From Plantago ovata (taxonomy: Eukaryota > Streptophyta > Magnoliopsida > Lamiales > Plantaginaceae), in NCBI GenBank assembly GCA_028274465.1, contig CM051455.1, forward strand, positions 122,919,462-122,983,461: a stretch of DNA of 64,000 nucleotides, in the 5' to 3' direction. The notes beneath the pieces are model-generated. The model was not told the origin of the DNA. It did no database searches and was given only the letters and a program-made list of their open reading frames with translations. This document shows, one piece after another, positions 48,094 to 58,763 of the stretch; positions within the stretch are counted from its first letter, which is position 1; each line of letters opens with the position of its first letter. Position numbers and translations under genes: made by a program.

Positions 48094-48894
48094 TGTAGAT
48101 GACTGATGACAACCCTCAAGCTACAAACCCCAACAAATATAAGTACAGAAATATATATATGTATGTATTTCTGAGATGCTTTCCATAGGGTGCTTTAATT
48201 CTGAACTTTCATTGCGTTTCCTTGTATTGGCGACCTCGTCTTACAGACTCGCAGTGATCGTCAGATTAGAGTAAGCCTATGGTTATGACTTACTGCATAT
48301 TGTATCTAGCGACCTCGATAGGTACAATATGTAGGGCATCGGGTTAAATTAGATTTAACAACCAAGAGTTGCGTGACGCAATTGGATAGTCCTACCGGTC
48401 ATAATATGCTATGCGACCAGCCCCCGTTGGAGTATAGCATAGTATGGATTTGGATCTTGGCCACTACGGTAACTTGTTGGACATTACCCGTATGTTTGTT
48501 GTGGAGGCAAGCATATGTGAAAATAGTGGGAGCTGAACAGCTAAAGGACCTTGTTGTTTAGTTATGTTGACTGTGTATTTAGAAATAATATTTCAATAGT
48601 TGATTTATTATTTTCGTTCTACATTATTTCTCCTTAGGATATTAGAAATGGCGAGCATCTCGCTCCGTGCTGTCTTAGAGAAGCAAATTTTGACCTGACC
48701 AAACTTCCTAGATTGGATCAGGAATATACGTTTGGTGCTGAGGTACGAAAAGATTCAGTACGTCTTGGACGAGGTCATTCCCGTGTGCCCCGAAAATCAG
48801 ACTGCCGATCAGGTTGCTGCTTGGAATCAAGCCAACAAGGCAAAGTCTGATAAGCATCTTGAGGATGCTAGATCTGCGCAGTGTATTATGCTGG
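48094..48894 (+). pseudogene. gag: Family-1 copia leader and gag start, copy A
   Basis: Nearly identical to 50186-50995. The gag starts at ATG 48648 (MASISLRAVLEKQILT) and has a TGA at codon 17 where copy B has GGA. After about 80 codons it is cut by the gypsy LTR at 48895. The untranslated part contains AGTGGGAGCTG near 48527, which looks like a PPT but is not followed by an LTR start. Confidence 0.75.
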
Positions 48895-50175
48895 TGATGA
48901 ACGCGCTGGTGTCGTGTTCCAACGCGAACGGATCAAATAAATTTGTAATTAGCCAAAGGCAATCCACAACTACAACGAAAACCGTAGTGTAGCAGTAGAA
49001 TGACTCGAGTGTCGTTCTCTCAGGATTATAACTAGCTTTATCAAATCTAATTTAGAATATAAAAACAGCAAACAGATAGCAAAAGGGGGTTTCTAGCAGA
49101 TAATGGAGATTGGTGATAGTATGGTCCTTCTTAACATAACGGGTCGATAATCATGCATAAATTCCTCGGTCTTGCATAGAGATCTTTGAATCAATCTAGT
49201 GTCTTGTTGCAAATATTAAGCACTACGAAGATAATTGGTCTGACATGTCAATCACTATTGTCCTAATGTGTTCCGTAATTATTCAACACTACGAAGATAA
49301 TTGGTCTGATGGTCGACAAGTGTCCAAACATGCATAATAATTAATACAACATACGAGAATTTAGGCCGTGCCTGATCAACGAAATAAAACAATGACACGG
49401 AGTATAATGCGCGATATAGCCATTAGCATGATTATCTTCCCTTCGCTAAGAATTCACATACTACGACCAATGATAAGTTTAGCTACTCATAATAGGCATG
49501 CAATCAACAGAAATCATAGAAGAAAACATGTTGAAAGAATATAATAAAATAAGTAGAATAAAACTGTAAGATACAAAGTTACCGAAGGTTGTCAATCTCC
49601 GGATGATTGCGATCCTAAGAGCTCCAAACTGCTATGAAAAAGTATCTCCTAAGCTACGGAACTCCCAGGACAGGCCCCGGGAAGTTCCTACCTAAAACTA
49701 TTGAGAGAGGTGAGAAAGTAGGTCTGGAAATATATGATTTTCGGAGAAAACTGAGCAACTATATATAGGCCCCGAAAAACCACGGGGCGGTTCGCCCCAG
49801 CTCTCCGGCGGTTCGCCCCCGAGTTTTTCTCGCGGAATTCCGCGTTTTCGACGTGTTTTTGGATTTCTTCCCCTTTTCGGACTCGGTTTCTAACTTCTAG
49901 TAGCCTTCTAACCTCCAGATTCGGCCCCTATACTTCAAATCCTATCCGGAAACCTTCAGATACTCCAAATAGGCTTCTGGAACACCAATTCCTTGTCAAC
50001 TTCAATATAATGGCCCGGAATTCTTCGAATTTCAACCAAAACCTGTAAAATAAAATCTATAGGGAAACGTGACACTATTCTAATCAAATGCATTAAAATA
50101 TAGCTAAATTAACATAGAGGATAGCTAAAATAGGTGAAAAAGACTCGAATGAAAGTGTAAAATACACATTCATCA
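48895..50175 (-). mobile_element. Gypsy LTR with mismatched flanks (chimeric solo LTR)
   Basis: TGATGAACGCG … CATTCATCA, 1,281 bp, homologous to the LTRs of gypsy elements 1 and 2, with TATA at about 49761-49768 and two GC palindromes (49784-49820). The flanks are GCTGG on the left and CGTTT on the right, so no TSD. Left flank is copia gag; right flank leads into a second copy of the copia leader. Confidence 0.85.
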
Positions 50176-50185
50176 CGTTTGGATC

Positions 50186-50744
50186 TTGTTTGTTTGTAGA
50201 TGACTGATGACAACCCTCAAGCTACAAGCCCCAACCAATATAAGTACAAAAATATATATATGTATGTATTTCTGAGATGCTTTCCATAGGGTGCTTTAAT
50301 TCTGAACTTTCATTGCGTTTCCTTGTATTGGCGACCTCGTCTTACAGACTCGTAGTGATCGTCAGATTAGAGTAAGCCTATGGTTATGACTTACTGCATA
50401 TTGTATCTAGCGACCTCGATAGGTACAATATGTAGGGCATCGGGTTAAATTAGATTTAACAACCAAGAGTTGCCGCAATTGGATAGTCCTACCGGTCATA
50501 TTATGCTATGCGACCAGCCCCGGTTGGAGTATAGCATAGTATGGATTTGGATCTTGGCCACTACGGTAACTTGTTGGACATTACCCGTATGTTTGTTGTG
50601 GGGGCAAGCATATGTGAAAATAGTGGGAGCTGAACAGCTAAAGGACCTTGTTATTTAGTTATGTTCACTGTGTATTTAGAAATAATATTTCAATAGTTGA
50701 TTTATTATTTTTGTTCTATATTATTTCTCCTTAGGATATTAGAA
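50186..50744 (+). other. Family-1 copia leader, copy B
   Basis: Non-coding leader, repeat of 48094-48647 with few differences (for example a missing GTGA at about 50473). A CTCCTTAG-type sequence precedes the gag ATG. No PBS or 5' LTR end lies upstream; the gypsy LTR does. Confidence 0.65.
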
Positions 50745-51173
50745 ATGGCGAGCATCTCGCTCCGTGCTGTCTTAGAGAAGCAAATTTTGACCGGACCAAA
50801 CTTCCTAGATTGGATCAGGAATATACGTTTGGTGCTGAGGTACGAAAAGATTGAGTACGTCTTGGACGAGGTCATTCCCGTGTGCCCCGAAAATCAGACT
50901 GCCGATCAGGTTGCTGCTTGGAATCAAGCCAACAAGGCAAAGTCTGATAAGCATCTTGAGGATGCTAGATCCGCGCAGTGTATTATGCTGGCGGCAATGA
51001 GCAATGAGCTGCAGAGGCAACATGAAAGCATGTTGCCGTATGAGATGCTGAGGCATCTTGAGTCGCTCTTGAAGACGACATCTAGAAGTGTTGAATTTGA
51101 TTTGATCAAAGATATACACAGATGCAAGCTCAGTGGAGGGAACATGTCTGAGCATGTTCTCAAAATGATTGGT
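50745..51173 (+). pseudogene. gag: Family-1 copia gag, N-terminal part
   Basis: Opens MASISLRAVLEKQILTGPNF then LDWIRNIRLVLRYEKIEYVL, typical of the plant copia gag (UBN2-like) family, and runs 143 codons without a stop to the gypsy insertion. After the insertion, counting one TSD, it continues in frame at 60041 (…HVLKMIG | LFEKLADAG…). In an intact element Gag packages the RNA. Confidence 0.88.
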
Positions 51174-52475
51174 TGATGAATGTGTATTTTACACTTTCAT
51201 TTGAGTCTTTTTCACCTATTTTAGCTATTCTCTATGTTAATTTAGCTATATTTTAGTGCATTTTATTAGAATAGTGTCACGTTTCCCTTTAGTTTTTATT
51301 TTATAGGTTTTGGTTGAAAAACGAGGATTTCCGGGCAATTATATTGACGTTGACAAGGAATTGGTGTTCCAGAAGCCTATTTGGAGTATCTGAAGGTTTC
51401 CGGATAGGATTTGGAGTCTAGGGGTCGAATTTGGAGGTTAGAAGTCAGAAACCGAGTCCGAAAAGGGGAAGAAATCCAAAAACGCGTCGATAATGCGGAA
51501 TTCCGTGAATTTTACTCCCGGGCGAATCGCCCGGGACGTGGGGCGAATCGCCCCACACCAGGCGAATCGCCCGGTGTGTGGGGCCCTTCGCCCCACACAA
51601 ATTCGAGGCCTATATATGGTTGCTCAGTTTTTCTCCGAAATTCATACTTTTCCAGACCTATTCTCTCACCTTTCTCTGTAGTTTTAGGTAGGAACTTCCC
51701 AGAGGCTGTTCTGGGGGTTCGTAGCTTAGGAGGTACTTTTTCATAGCAGTTTGGAGCTTGTAAGATCGCGATTCTTTGGAGATTGACAACCTTCGGTAAC
51801 ATTGTATCTTACAGTTTTTCTACTTATTTTTATATATCTTTCAACATGTTTTCTTCTATGATTTCTGTTGATTGCATGACAACTATGAGTAGCTAAACTT
51901 ATCGTTGGTGGTAGTATGTGAATTCTTAGCGAAGGGTTGATAATCATGCTAATGGCTATATCGCGCATTATACTCCGTGTTATTGCTTTATTTCGTTGAT
52001 CACGCGCAACCTATATCCTCGTATGTTGATTAATTATTATGCACAGTTGGACCCTTGTTGACCTATGCATATCCATATCTTCGTAGTGTTGAATAATTAC
52101 GGAACACAATTGGACAATAGTGTTTGACTTGTCAGTATCTATATCTTCGTAGTGTGTGATAATTACAACAGGACAATTGATTGATCAAAGATCTCCATGC
52201 AAGACCGAGGAATTTACGAATGATTATTAACCCGTTATGCTTTGAAGGACCATACTATCACCAATCTCCATTATCTGTTAGAAAAACCTTTGCTATACCG
52301 TCTGCTGTTTTATATTCTTTAATTAAATTAGATACAGCTAGTTATAGTCCTTAGAGAACGACACTCGAGGTCATTCTACTGCTATACTACGGTTTTCGTT
52401 GTAGTTGTGAATTGCCTTTGGCTAAATAAAAAATTTATTTGCTTGTAACTGAGTCTGACAAATTCCGTTGCATCA
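51174..52475 (+). repeat. 5' LTR of gypsy element 2 (1,302 bp)
   Basis: TGATGAATG … GTTGCATCA. It has a 40-bp gain of two GC palindromes and an 11-bp loss (GGCCACTAGAA) relative to the 3' LTR. TATA box at 51611-51617. Confidence 0.94.
51517..51617 (+). promoter_or_regulatory. GC palindrome array (4 units) and TATA box
   Basis: GGGCGAATCGCCC-centred units at about 51517, 51540, 51560 and 51580 (the last is GGGGCCCTTCGCCCC) lead into TATATAT at 51611. This is the presumed LTR promoter. Confidence 0.65.
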
Positions 52476-52478
52476 AAT

Positions 52479-52495
52479 TGGCGCCGCTGCCGGGG
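52479..52495 (+). promoter_or_regulatory. Primer-binding site, tRNA-Asp type
   Basis: TGGCGCCGCTGCCGGGG, three bases after the 5' LTR; identical to the PBS of gypsy element 1. Confidence 0.85.
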
Positions 52496-52620
52496 ACTAT
52501 ACTCCTTTTTTCTGTTTAATTTGTTTATATTTTCAGCATTCAATTCCTAATTCTATTAGTTTTAGTTTTCCTTTTTAATCTCTCTCTGATACTGCTTTCC
52601 TAGTTTGTTACAGATAGTGT

Positions 52621-54749
52621 ATGCCACATACACGATCTAGAGGAACACCGCTTGCTGATTCAATTGCTGAGATCGACAGAGTCTACCACCAAAGAAGGCG
52701 ACTACTTCAAAGGCGTGCACTAGAGGAAATAGAGGATACCGATTTCTCTGAATCTCTACACAGTCTTTTCAAGGAAATCGACGGAATGGCAGAAGCTAGA
52801 CCACTAAAAGCATGGGTTCAACCCACCAAGGATCGTATGAGGGGACCGGCGATTGTTCTTTCGTCTGCAACTCAAGATCCGGAAATCAAGAACCACGCGT
52901 TCCAACAACTTCCAAGGTTCTATGGCTTAGCAAGGGAAGATGTGATGGGGTACTCCCACGACCCGGAGCTGAAATAACAACGGATGAGTTACGGATGAAG
53001 GTTTTTGCTATGGGGCTTGGCGACAGAGCCAAGTCATCGTTGAGTTCTCTACCAGCAGGCTCGCTGGACACTTGGGAGAAGGTTTTTTCAGCTTTCATGG
53101 AAAAATACTTCCCTCACACCTTGACTACCGCGCTAAAGGCGCAAATCACTGGATTCAAGCAGGACTATGATGAGACCATCTACACCGCGTTTGAGAGGTT
53201 CCAAGATCTCATGAACAAGTGCCCTCACCATGGTTTTGAGCTTTCTGACCTAGTCCAACACTTCTACAATGGACTAACCTTCGAGAACCAACAAGTGGTG
53301 GATTTCCAGTGCCGAGGCAATATTTGGGAGGAAACCGCAGAAGCCGTCAGGGCAGTTTTCGAAAGGCTTGCTAAAGGTTCGCAGTTCAAGGACCCAAGAG
53401 CGATGGTTAGGAGACGTGGACCTGAAGCTCCACCGACTCAAGAAGCCCCAATGTATAGGGGGAATGGGGATCAATTCGAGTGCTTTACCAACGAATTGAA
53501 GGAAGTCCTCAAGAGCGCCACTGGAACAACTGTTTCGAACGAAGTATGCCGAATAGGCAAGAACTATGGGCATGGGGCTCATATGTGTAGATCGGAGCTT
53601 GCGTATGATGATGGCAACTGGGTTCAAAGAGGCGAAGAGGAAGCCTTTGCTACGGAGTTTGGTACTCAAGAAGCTAGCTACGGACAAGACAGTAGGAATC
53701 CTCGAGGTGGATTTTGGAGAAGAGGATTACGAAACAATCAAGGATATGCACCGGCTAGCCAAACTGATGGCCCTAACCAAGACCGTAGTAGGCTAAACTA
53801 TGATAATGATCACTGCGAAAACCCTGCTCTGAAAGAGCCACCGAAGTCGAAGTCGGCTCAATTGATGGAGAATTTGCAAAAGATGGTTGATCACACCCAA
53901 AGTTTTCTCTAACGTTATGAAGAAGATTCTGAGAAGACTAGGGCAAGGCTTGATAGGTTGGAAGAGAGCACTAGGCTTGCCCATCAAAAGATGCAAGAGT
54001 TGATCGACCGAGGAGCAAGTAGGGAACAAGGCAAACTGCCAAGCAACACTGAGAAGTCGATGTCCATTACCTTGGTGGGTGATCTACCTGTTGAAATCAC
54101 CATCAAGAAGGTTGCTAAGTGCGAGAGTTGCGAGGGGGAAGTGCCCCCACAGGCTGAGGAAGAAGAGAAGGACCTTGGTGCTAACGAGAATGAAGAGGAG
54201 CAAGAGGATCCCGAGCCACTCCCTCAAAGTTTCGATGTTAAGGTCGGGATTGGGGAACTTGAAGGTGTCCGTGCCACACTAGACACGGGATCCTACTCTA
54301 ATGTGCTCCCTTTGAATGTGTTCGAGAAGAGTAGCCTTGGAAAACTATCTGTGCATAAGGCTATTGTGCAACTGGCGGATGGATCCTTTGTGAAACCCAA
54401 AGGCGTTGTGAAGAATGTATTGGTCAAAATTGGTGAAGCTTCCGTATACACCGATTTTGTAGTTATGCCGGCGTCTACACCTGGGACGGGGGATGTCATT
54501 CTCTTGGGGCGAACGTTCTTGACTAAGCTACGCTCCGTAATGGATATCTACCAAAGGACTTGCACTATAGAAGTGGATGGCAAGCAACATGTGTTGCGAG
54601 CCATATCTGATCAGCCTGATCCACCCAATACTTCTCACACTATTGACTACAGTGGTCTTAATGTCTATGTTCATTCTTATTCACAGGTTCAAGGCATGAG
54701 GAGGAGATCCGTGAAGGGGAAATCTAGTACCCTTAAGAGGAAGAGCTAG
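52621..54749 (+). pseudogene. Gypsy gag-protease, element 2
   Basis: ATG 52621 (MPHTRSRGTPLADSIAEIDR). The N part ends at a stop at 52975 in a frame 2 nt off from the rest; a short stretch of the usual gag appears missing there. The next frame has the retrotransposon-gag capsid core (WEKVFSAFMEKYFPHTLTTA, FQDLMNKCPHHGFE), then the knuckle with its second Cys changed to Gly (CRIGKNYGHGAHMC), a TAA at 53910-53912, a coiled linker, a Glu-rich tract, and retropepsin (LDTGSYSNVLPLNV, VILLGRTFL). It ends SSTLKRKS-stop. The better-preserved copy of the capsid; element 1 preserves the knuckle. Confidence 0.87.
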
Positions 54750-55885
54750 GCACAGACAGGAGTCGAGTCAAAGACTTTAAACAATGACGCTATCCGGGAG
54801 GCAACCCGGGGTTTTTATCGCTTTCTTTACCGCTTTATTGCATGCATTCATACTTGAACAATTTGCTTTTCATATGTGAATTTGTTCATCTCTGTGTCAT
54901 ATGTGCTTATGTTATGTTTGAGTGAGATTTTTCGAGTGATTTTTTGAGAAAAATGGTTTTCGGGGACTAAAAACCGCATTTTATTTCGAAACGATCGTCT
55001 CCCCACCTCAGGAGGTGGGGGCGAATCGCCGTACGCTCCAGAGCGCGCGCGCGGGGCGATTCGCCCCGCACTGGGCGATTCGCCCCAGGCGTGGGGCGAA
55101 TCGCCCCACGACCTGCAGTGAATAAAAAACGGGGATTCCTCCCCATCCTCTCATTTTTCTCCATTTTCATCATCTTAACTCCAAAATTTCCTCCATTTTC
55201 AAAATATCTTCAAACCTTCATAACTTCTTCATATTTCCACCAAATTTTGTGTTCTTTAGCTTCAATCGAAGCCCGTTACATGCTCTTTCTTTTCATCCAA
55301 ACAAATCTCTTCCTAGTTCATTCAATCTCCGGATTTGAGGTAATCTGACATGAACCCTAATTTTTCAAATTTGGGGTTTTTTTTGATTTATGCTTCATTT
55401 AAGCTTGTATGATGTATGGGTTGATGATTTATGTGATTAGAATCGTTATTCATTTTCAATTGCATGTTCAATTAGGCTTGGTTTGTTGATTTGAGATTTT
55501 TGCTATTAGATGATATATCTTGTTAGGAAAGGTATCTCATACTTTCATTCCATGCTTAAACATGTGTTTGTTGATATTATATTGATGGATATAATGGTAG
55601 AATGCATGATTGATGGAGTTGGGGATTTATGTTGTTGGAGTTTTTGTTACTATGGTGTGAATTGAGCCTTGTGATTCGAGGCATTTGTTGTTTAGCAAGA
55701 GCATAATGTGATATGTTATTGTAGTAGTTACATTGATATGTTGCGTGTTGAAATAGCTAGACTAGACATTGGGTTTTTGAGGAGTTGGATTATTGAAGAT
55801 ATTGCTCGTTTGTTCGCTCGTACATTTACATATGCATGGGTATGCTTTGCGTCGTACAAGATACTAATTGCTGTTTGTAGGAATC
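54750..55885 (+). other. Gypsy element 2, leader upstream of ORF2
   Basis: Non-coding. It starts with a stem (CTATCCGGGAGGCAACCCGG), then GC palindromes at 55017-55107, a T/C-rich tract (55135-55260) and T-rich sequence ending in TTGCTGTTTGTAG|G immediately before the ORF2 ATG, which looks like a 3' splice site. Confidence 0.65.
55017..55107 (+). promoter_or_regulatory. Internal GC palindrome array (4 units)
   Basis: Units at about 55017-55031, 55053-55067 (GGGGCGATTCGCCCC), 55072-55086 and 55093-55107 (GGGGCGAATCGCCCC), with a short (GC)n run between the first two. Equivalent to 39150-39225 in element 1. Confidence 0.55.
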
Positions 55886-57223
55886 ATGGCACCAAGATCG
55901 AGGAGAGATGGCTCGAGCAGAAAGGGGAAGGGAGTAGCATCAAGCTCCCAACCTTCTCACCACATGTACGAGATGTCTTTAGCTGCGATAGAGGTGCTTC
56001 AAAGGCTAGAAGCGGAGCTAGCCAAAGAGGGAAGATCGATCATTCCAGACAGGAGGATTGATATCCCGGAGGCAGCAGCTGATACGGCTGGGTATAGGAC
56101 GCTATCACGATTGGCGTCAAGAAGGAATTGGGTTTGGTACAGTTCCAACAGGTTCAAGGGGTACGACGAGAGCCTCCTCCAAGAGTTCTACATTGGATAC
56201 ACAGATCTCGAGGAGAAGAATGGGGTACTAGTTCGAGGCCAGATAATACCATGGACACCAAAGACCATTTCATCATTCATCCATTTTGGGCATCAGGAGT
56301 TCACAGGGAGCGACCATGCCTACCTGTATTCGAGGGCCTCTAGGGGGATAGGAAGACATATTACGGACGTGATCTGCCACAGGGAGTACAGATATCCAGA
56401 AATCGGGGGAGAACCTACACGGATCAGTCAGAGAGACCTTAGCATTGAAGCTAAGGTGATGATGAAATTTTGCATCTTCAACTTGATCCCTAGGAAGAAT
56501 GAATCATGGATTCAGCCCTACTACGCCGAGCTCCTCTACTGTTTGATAGACAGACATCGGATCGACATTGGGCACATCATGTATGAAGAGTATGAGCGCC
56601 ACTGGGAAAAGAAGAAGAAGCCATTCATCTTTCCGAGCTTCATCACTGTCTACTGCAAATATCATGGGGTCGATGACATTGACGAGGGGGATTGCGAGGT
56701 CGCTGCCCTTTCACCCTCGACTATTGGGGTGCAGCTGGCTAGGTATTAGTTGAAGAACCCCACGGCCGCCGCTGCTGATGTGGAAGCACCCTTCCAATCG
56801 AGCGATTCCGATAATGAGAATGATTATGAGGATGCTATGGAGGCTGATGATGGCCAAGCCCCTATCCCGGATATCCCATTTGTCCATCGAGCACCGCATG
56901 CACCACCTCGAGCACCACAGGGGTCTAGAGGATTTGACTTCTCTGAATTCCGGACCTACCTCGATGACCGTTTCGATAGAGCCGATGCTTGTACTGCAGT
57001 CTTGACCACTTCTGTCCAAGGACTGCGACAGGACCTCGACGGGCACATTGCCTAGCGCAACCGCGACTGCGAGACATTCGAGGAGCATCGCCGTGAGGAT
57101 AGGCAACAAAGGTGGGAGCAGCAACAGCTCATCCAGCAGCAACAGGAGGCCCTACAACAATCCAATGATCTCCTGTCTGACATGTGGAGGAACTTTTATG
57201 GGGATTACCATCCCGATGATTAG
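55886..57223 (+). pseudogene. Gypsy ORF2, putative plant transposon protein-like, 445 codons
   Basis: ATG 55886 (MAPRSRRDGSSRKGKG) follows a splice-acceptor-like TTTGTAG. A basic N terminus leads into a globular domain (NRFKGYDESLLQEFYIGYTD, IIPWTPKTISSFI, WIQPYYAELLYCLIDRHRID, FIFPSFITVYCKYHGV) resembling the PF20167-type domain of plant retroelements. Then follow an acidic stretch (SSDSDNENDYEDAMEADD), a FDFSEFRTYLDDRFDRADA coiled region and a Gln-rich tail ending YGDYHPDD. Two in-frame TAG codons (56747-56749, 57053-57055), both possible CAG-to-TAG changes, are the only breaks. Function unknown; it occupies the place of pol or env. Confidence 0.7.
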
Positions 57224-58763
57224 TCTTTTCTCATGTCCACTCTCAGCCGACCGAGGCCAAACCATTCGGTAACATCTAGTATCACTTCTTATTACTCATT
57301 CTCTTTTGCTAGGGGCTAGCTTAAGAATCTTAAGAGGGATGGGATGTGAACCGTGATGTTAAGTATTGTTTGGGTTTGTGTTAATTAGTATCTTGTTCTT
57401 TGTTTGCATCTGCATTTGCACGTTTACTGCTTTCTTAGATTTTTTAGGTTGCATTCACTACATTCATCCTAGGATAGTCTTGCATGTTTTATATGGAGTC
57501 TTTTGCCGAATTTTTAGACTTTTTATTGGGTAGATTATCTAACTATTCCATTAATCGTATGCTTCATCACTATGTTTGTTTGAGGTTTTTCTCGCTTGGC
57601 TTGTCACATTTATGTATTGCACTTAGTTAAGCTTGGTAGTCTCGACATCACTTAGTGGTGTTTTCTCTACTGCGGTTCACGAAGGCCTTTATAATAGGAC
57701 GATGCATGTTACGGCCTTATGGTTGTTTTCCCGAGTAATTATGTACCTAAGAGGCAACAAATCTTCACCATGCTTTGAGATTGCTAAATGCCTAGGAAGG
57801 AGGTAGTGTGAGGTTGTGTGATCCTTTGTTTATAACCTATTCTTCCGAATAGGTTTGGGGAGGGGGTTACACCATCATTAGACTTGTTTTTCGTTTTTCA
57901 TTCCCGTATCGTGAGTTTATTTTTCCTTTTCCGTAAATTTTGTACTCCAACCTATTCTTTCGAGTAGGTTTGGGAAAGTCGTGTGAGCCACTTTTTCTCT
58001 TTTTGTTATGCTACTGCTGGCTAAAAAAAATCGAAAAAAAAAAGAAAGAAAAATTCCAGGAAAAAAGAAAAGAAAAAGAAAAAAAGAAACTGGAAAGAAA
58101 AAAAGAGAAAAGACCCCAAAAAAGCAAAGAAGGGTCCAAAAAAAGAAAGCCAGATAGCAGTTTAGCAAAGTGTTATGTCTCATTTTCCAATTCTTGTAAT
58201 ATTCGTAATCGTGTTGTAATTTTCTATTTTTTGTCTTTTCTTTTTGAGTGTCATCTGTTCTAGACCACCCTCGTCCTGCCATTCAGGAAGTGGTGAATAG
58301 CTTAAGACTTTACTTGAGAGATGGGTAGAATAGGGGAGTGTTATCTTTTATAGGGAACCCTCCTTCGTTTGATGAGAGCCAGTACTGGTTCGACCTCTTT
58401 GAGGGAAAGTCTTAAACTTGGTGAATAATAGTAAGTCCTCAGTTTCATAGGCACGGGACAACCATTCGTATCTTAGCATGCTTCATTACGTCGTCACTGA
58501 CTAGGTCCAGGTAGAGAATGTTACGAGAGACTATCTTGTCTTGACATAAGTGCTTATGTGGATGTGTATAAGTCAATGGAGGTATTCTTCAACCTATATT
58601 CATGCTTTGATTTATATGGTTTTTGTTCATATGTTATTTGATAGATTCATTAGATTAGTTCATTTTATTTGGCATGAGACTCCATTTTATGTGTTGCATT
58701 GTGTTTTGCATTAGAGTCTAGCTTAGTTGCTTGAGGACAAGCAAAGGTTCGGTTTGGGGAGTT
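57224..58763 (+). other. Gypsy element 2, 3' non-coding region and PPT
   Basis: Long conserved region also present in element 1. It includes an AACCTATTC…GAATAGGTT hairpin pair (57834-57970), a 130-bp purine-rich tract (58021-58150) and PPT GGTTTGGGGAG at 58751-58761 before the LTR. Confidence 0.7.

Noticed and set aside
48527-48537. Polypurine tract AGTGGGAGCTG in the copia leader
   Set aside because: It resembles a PPT but no TG LTR start of any family seen here follows it.
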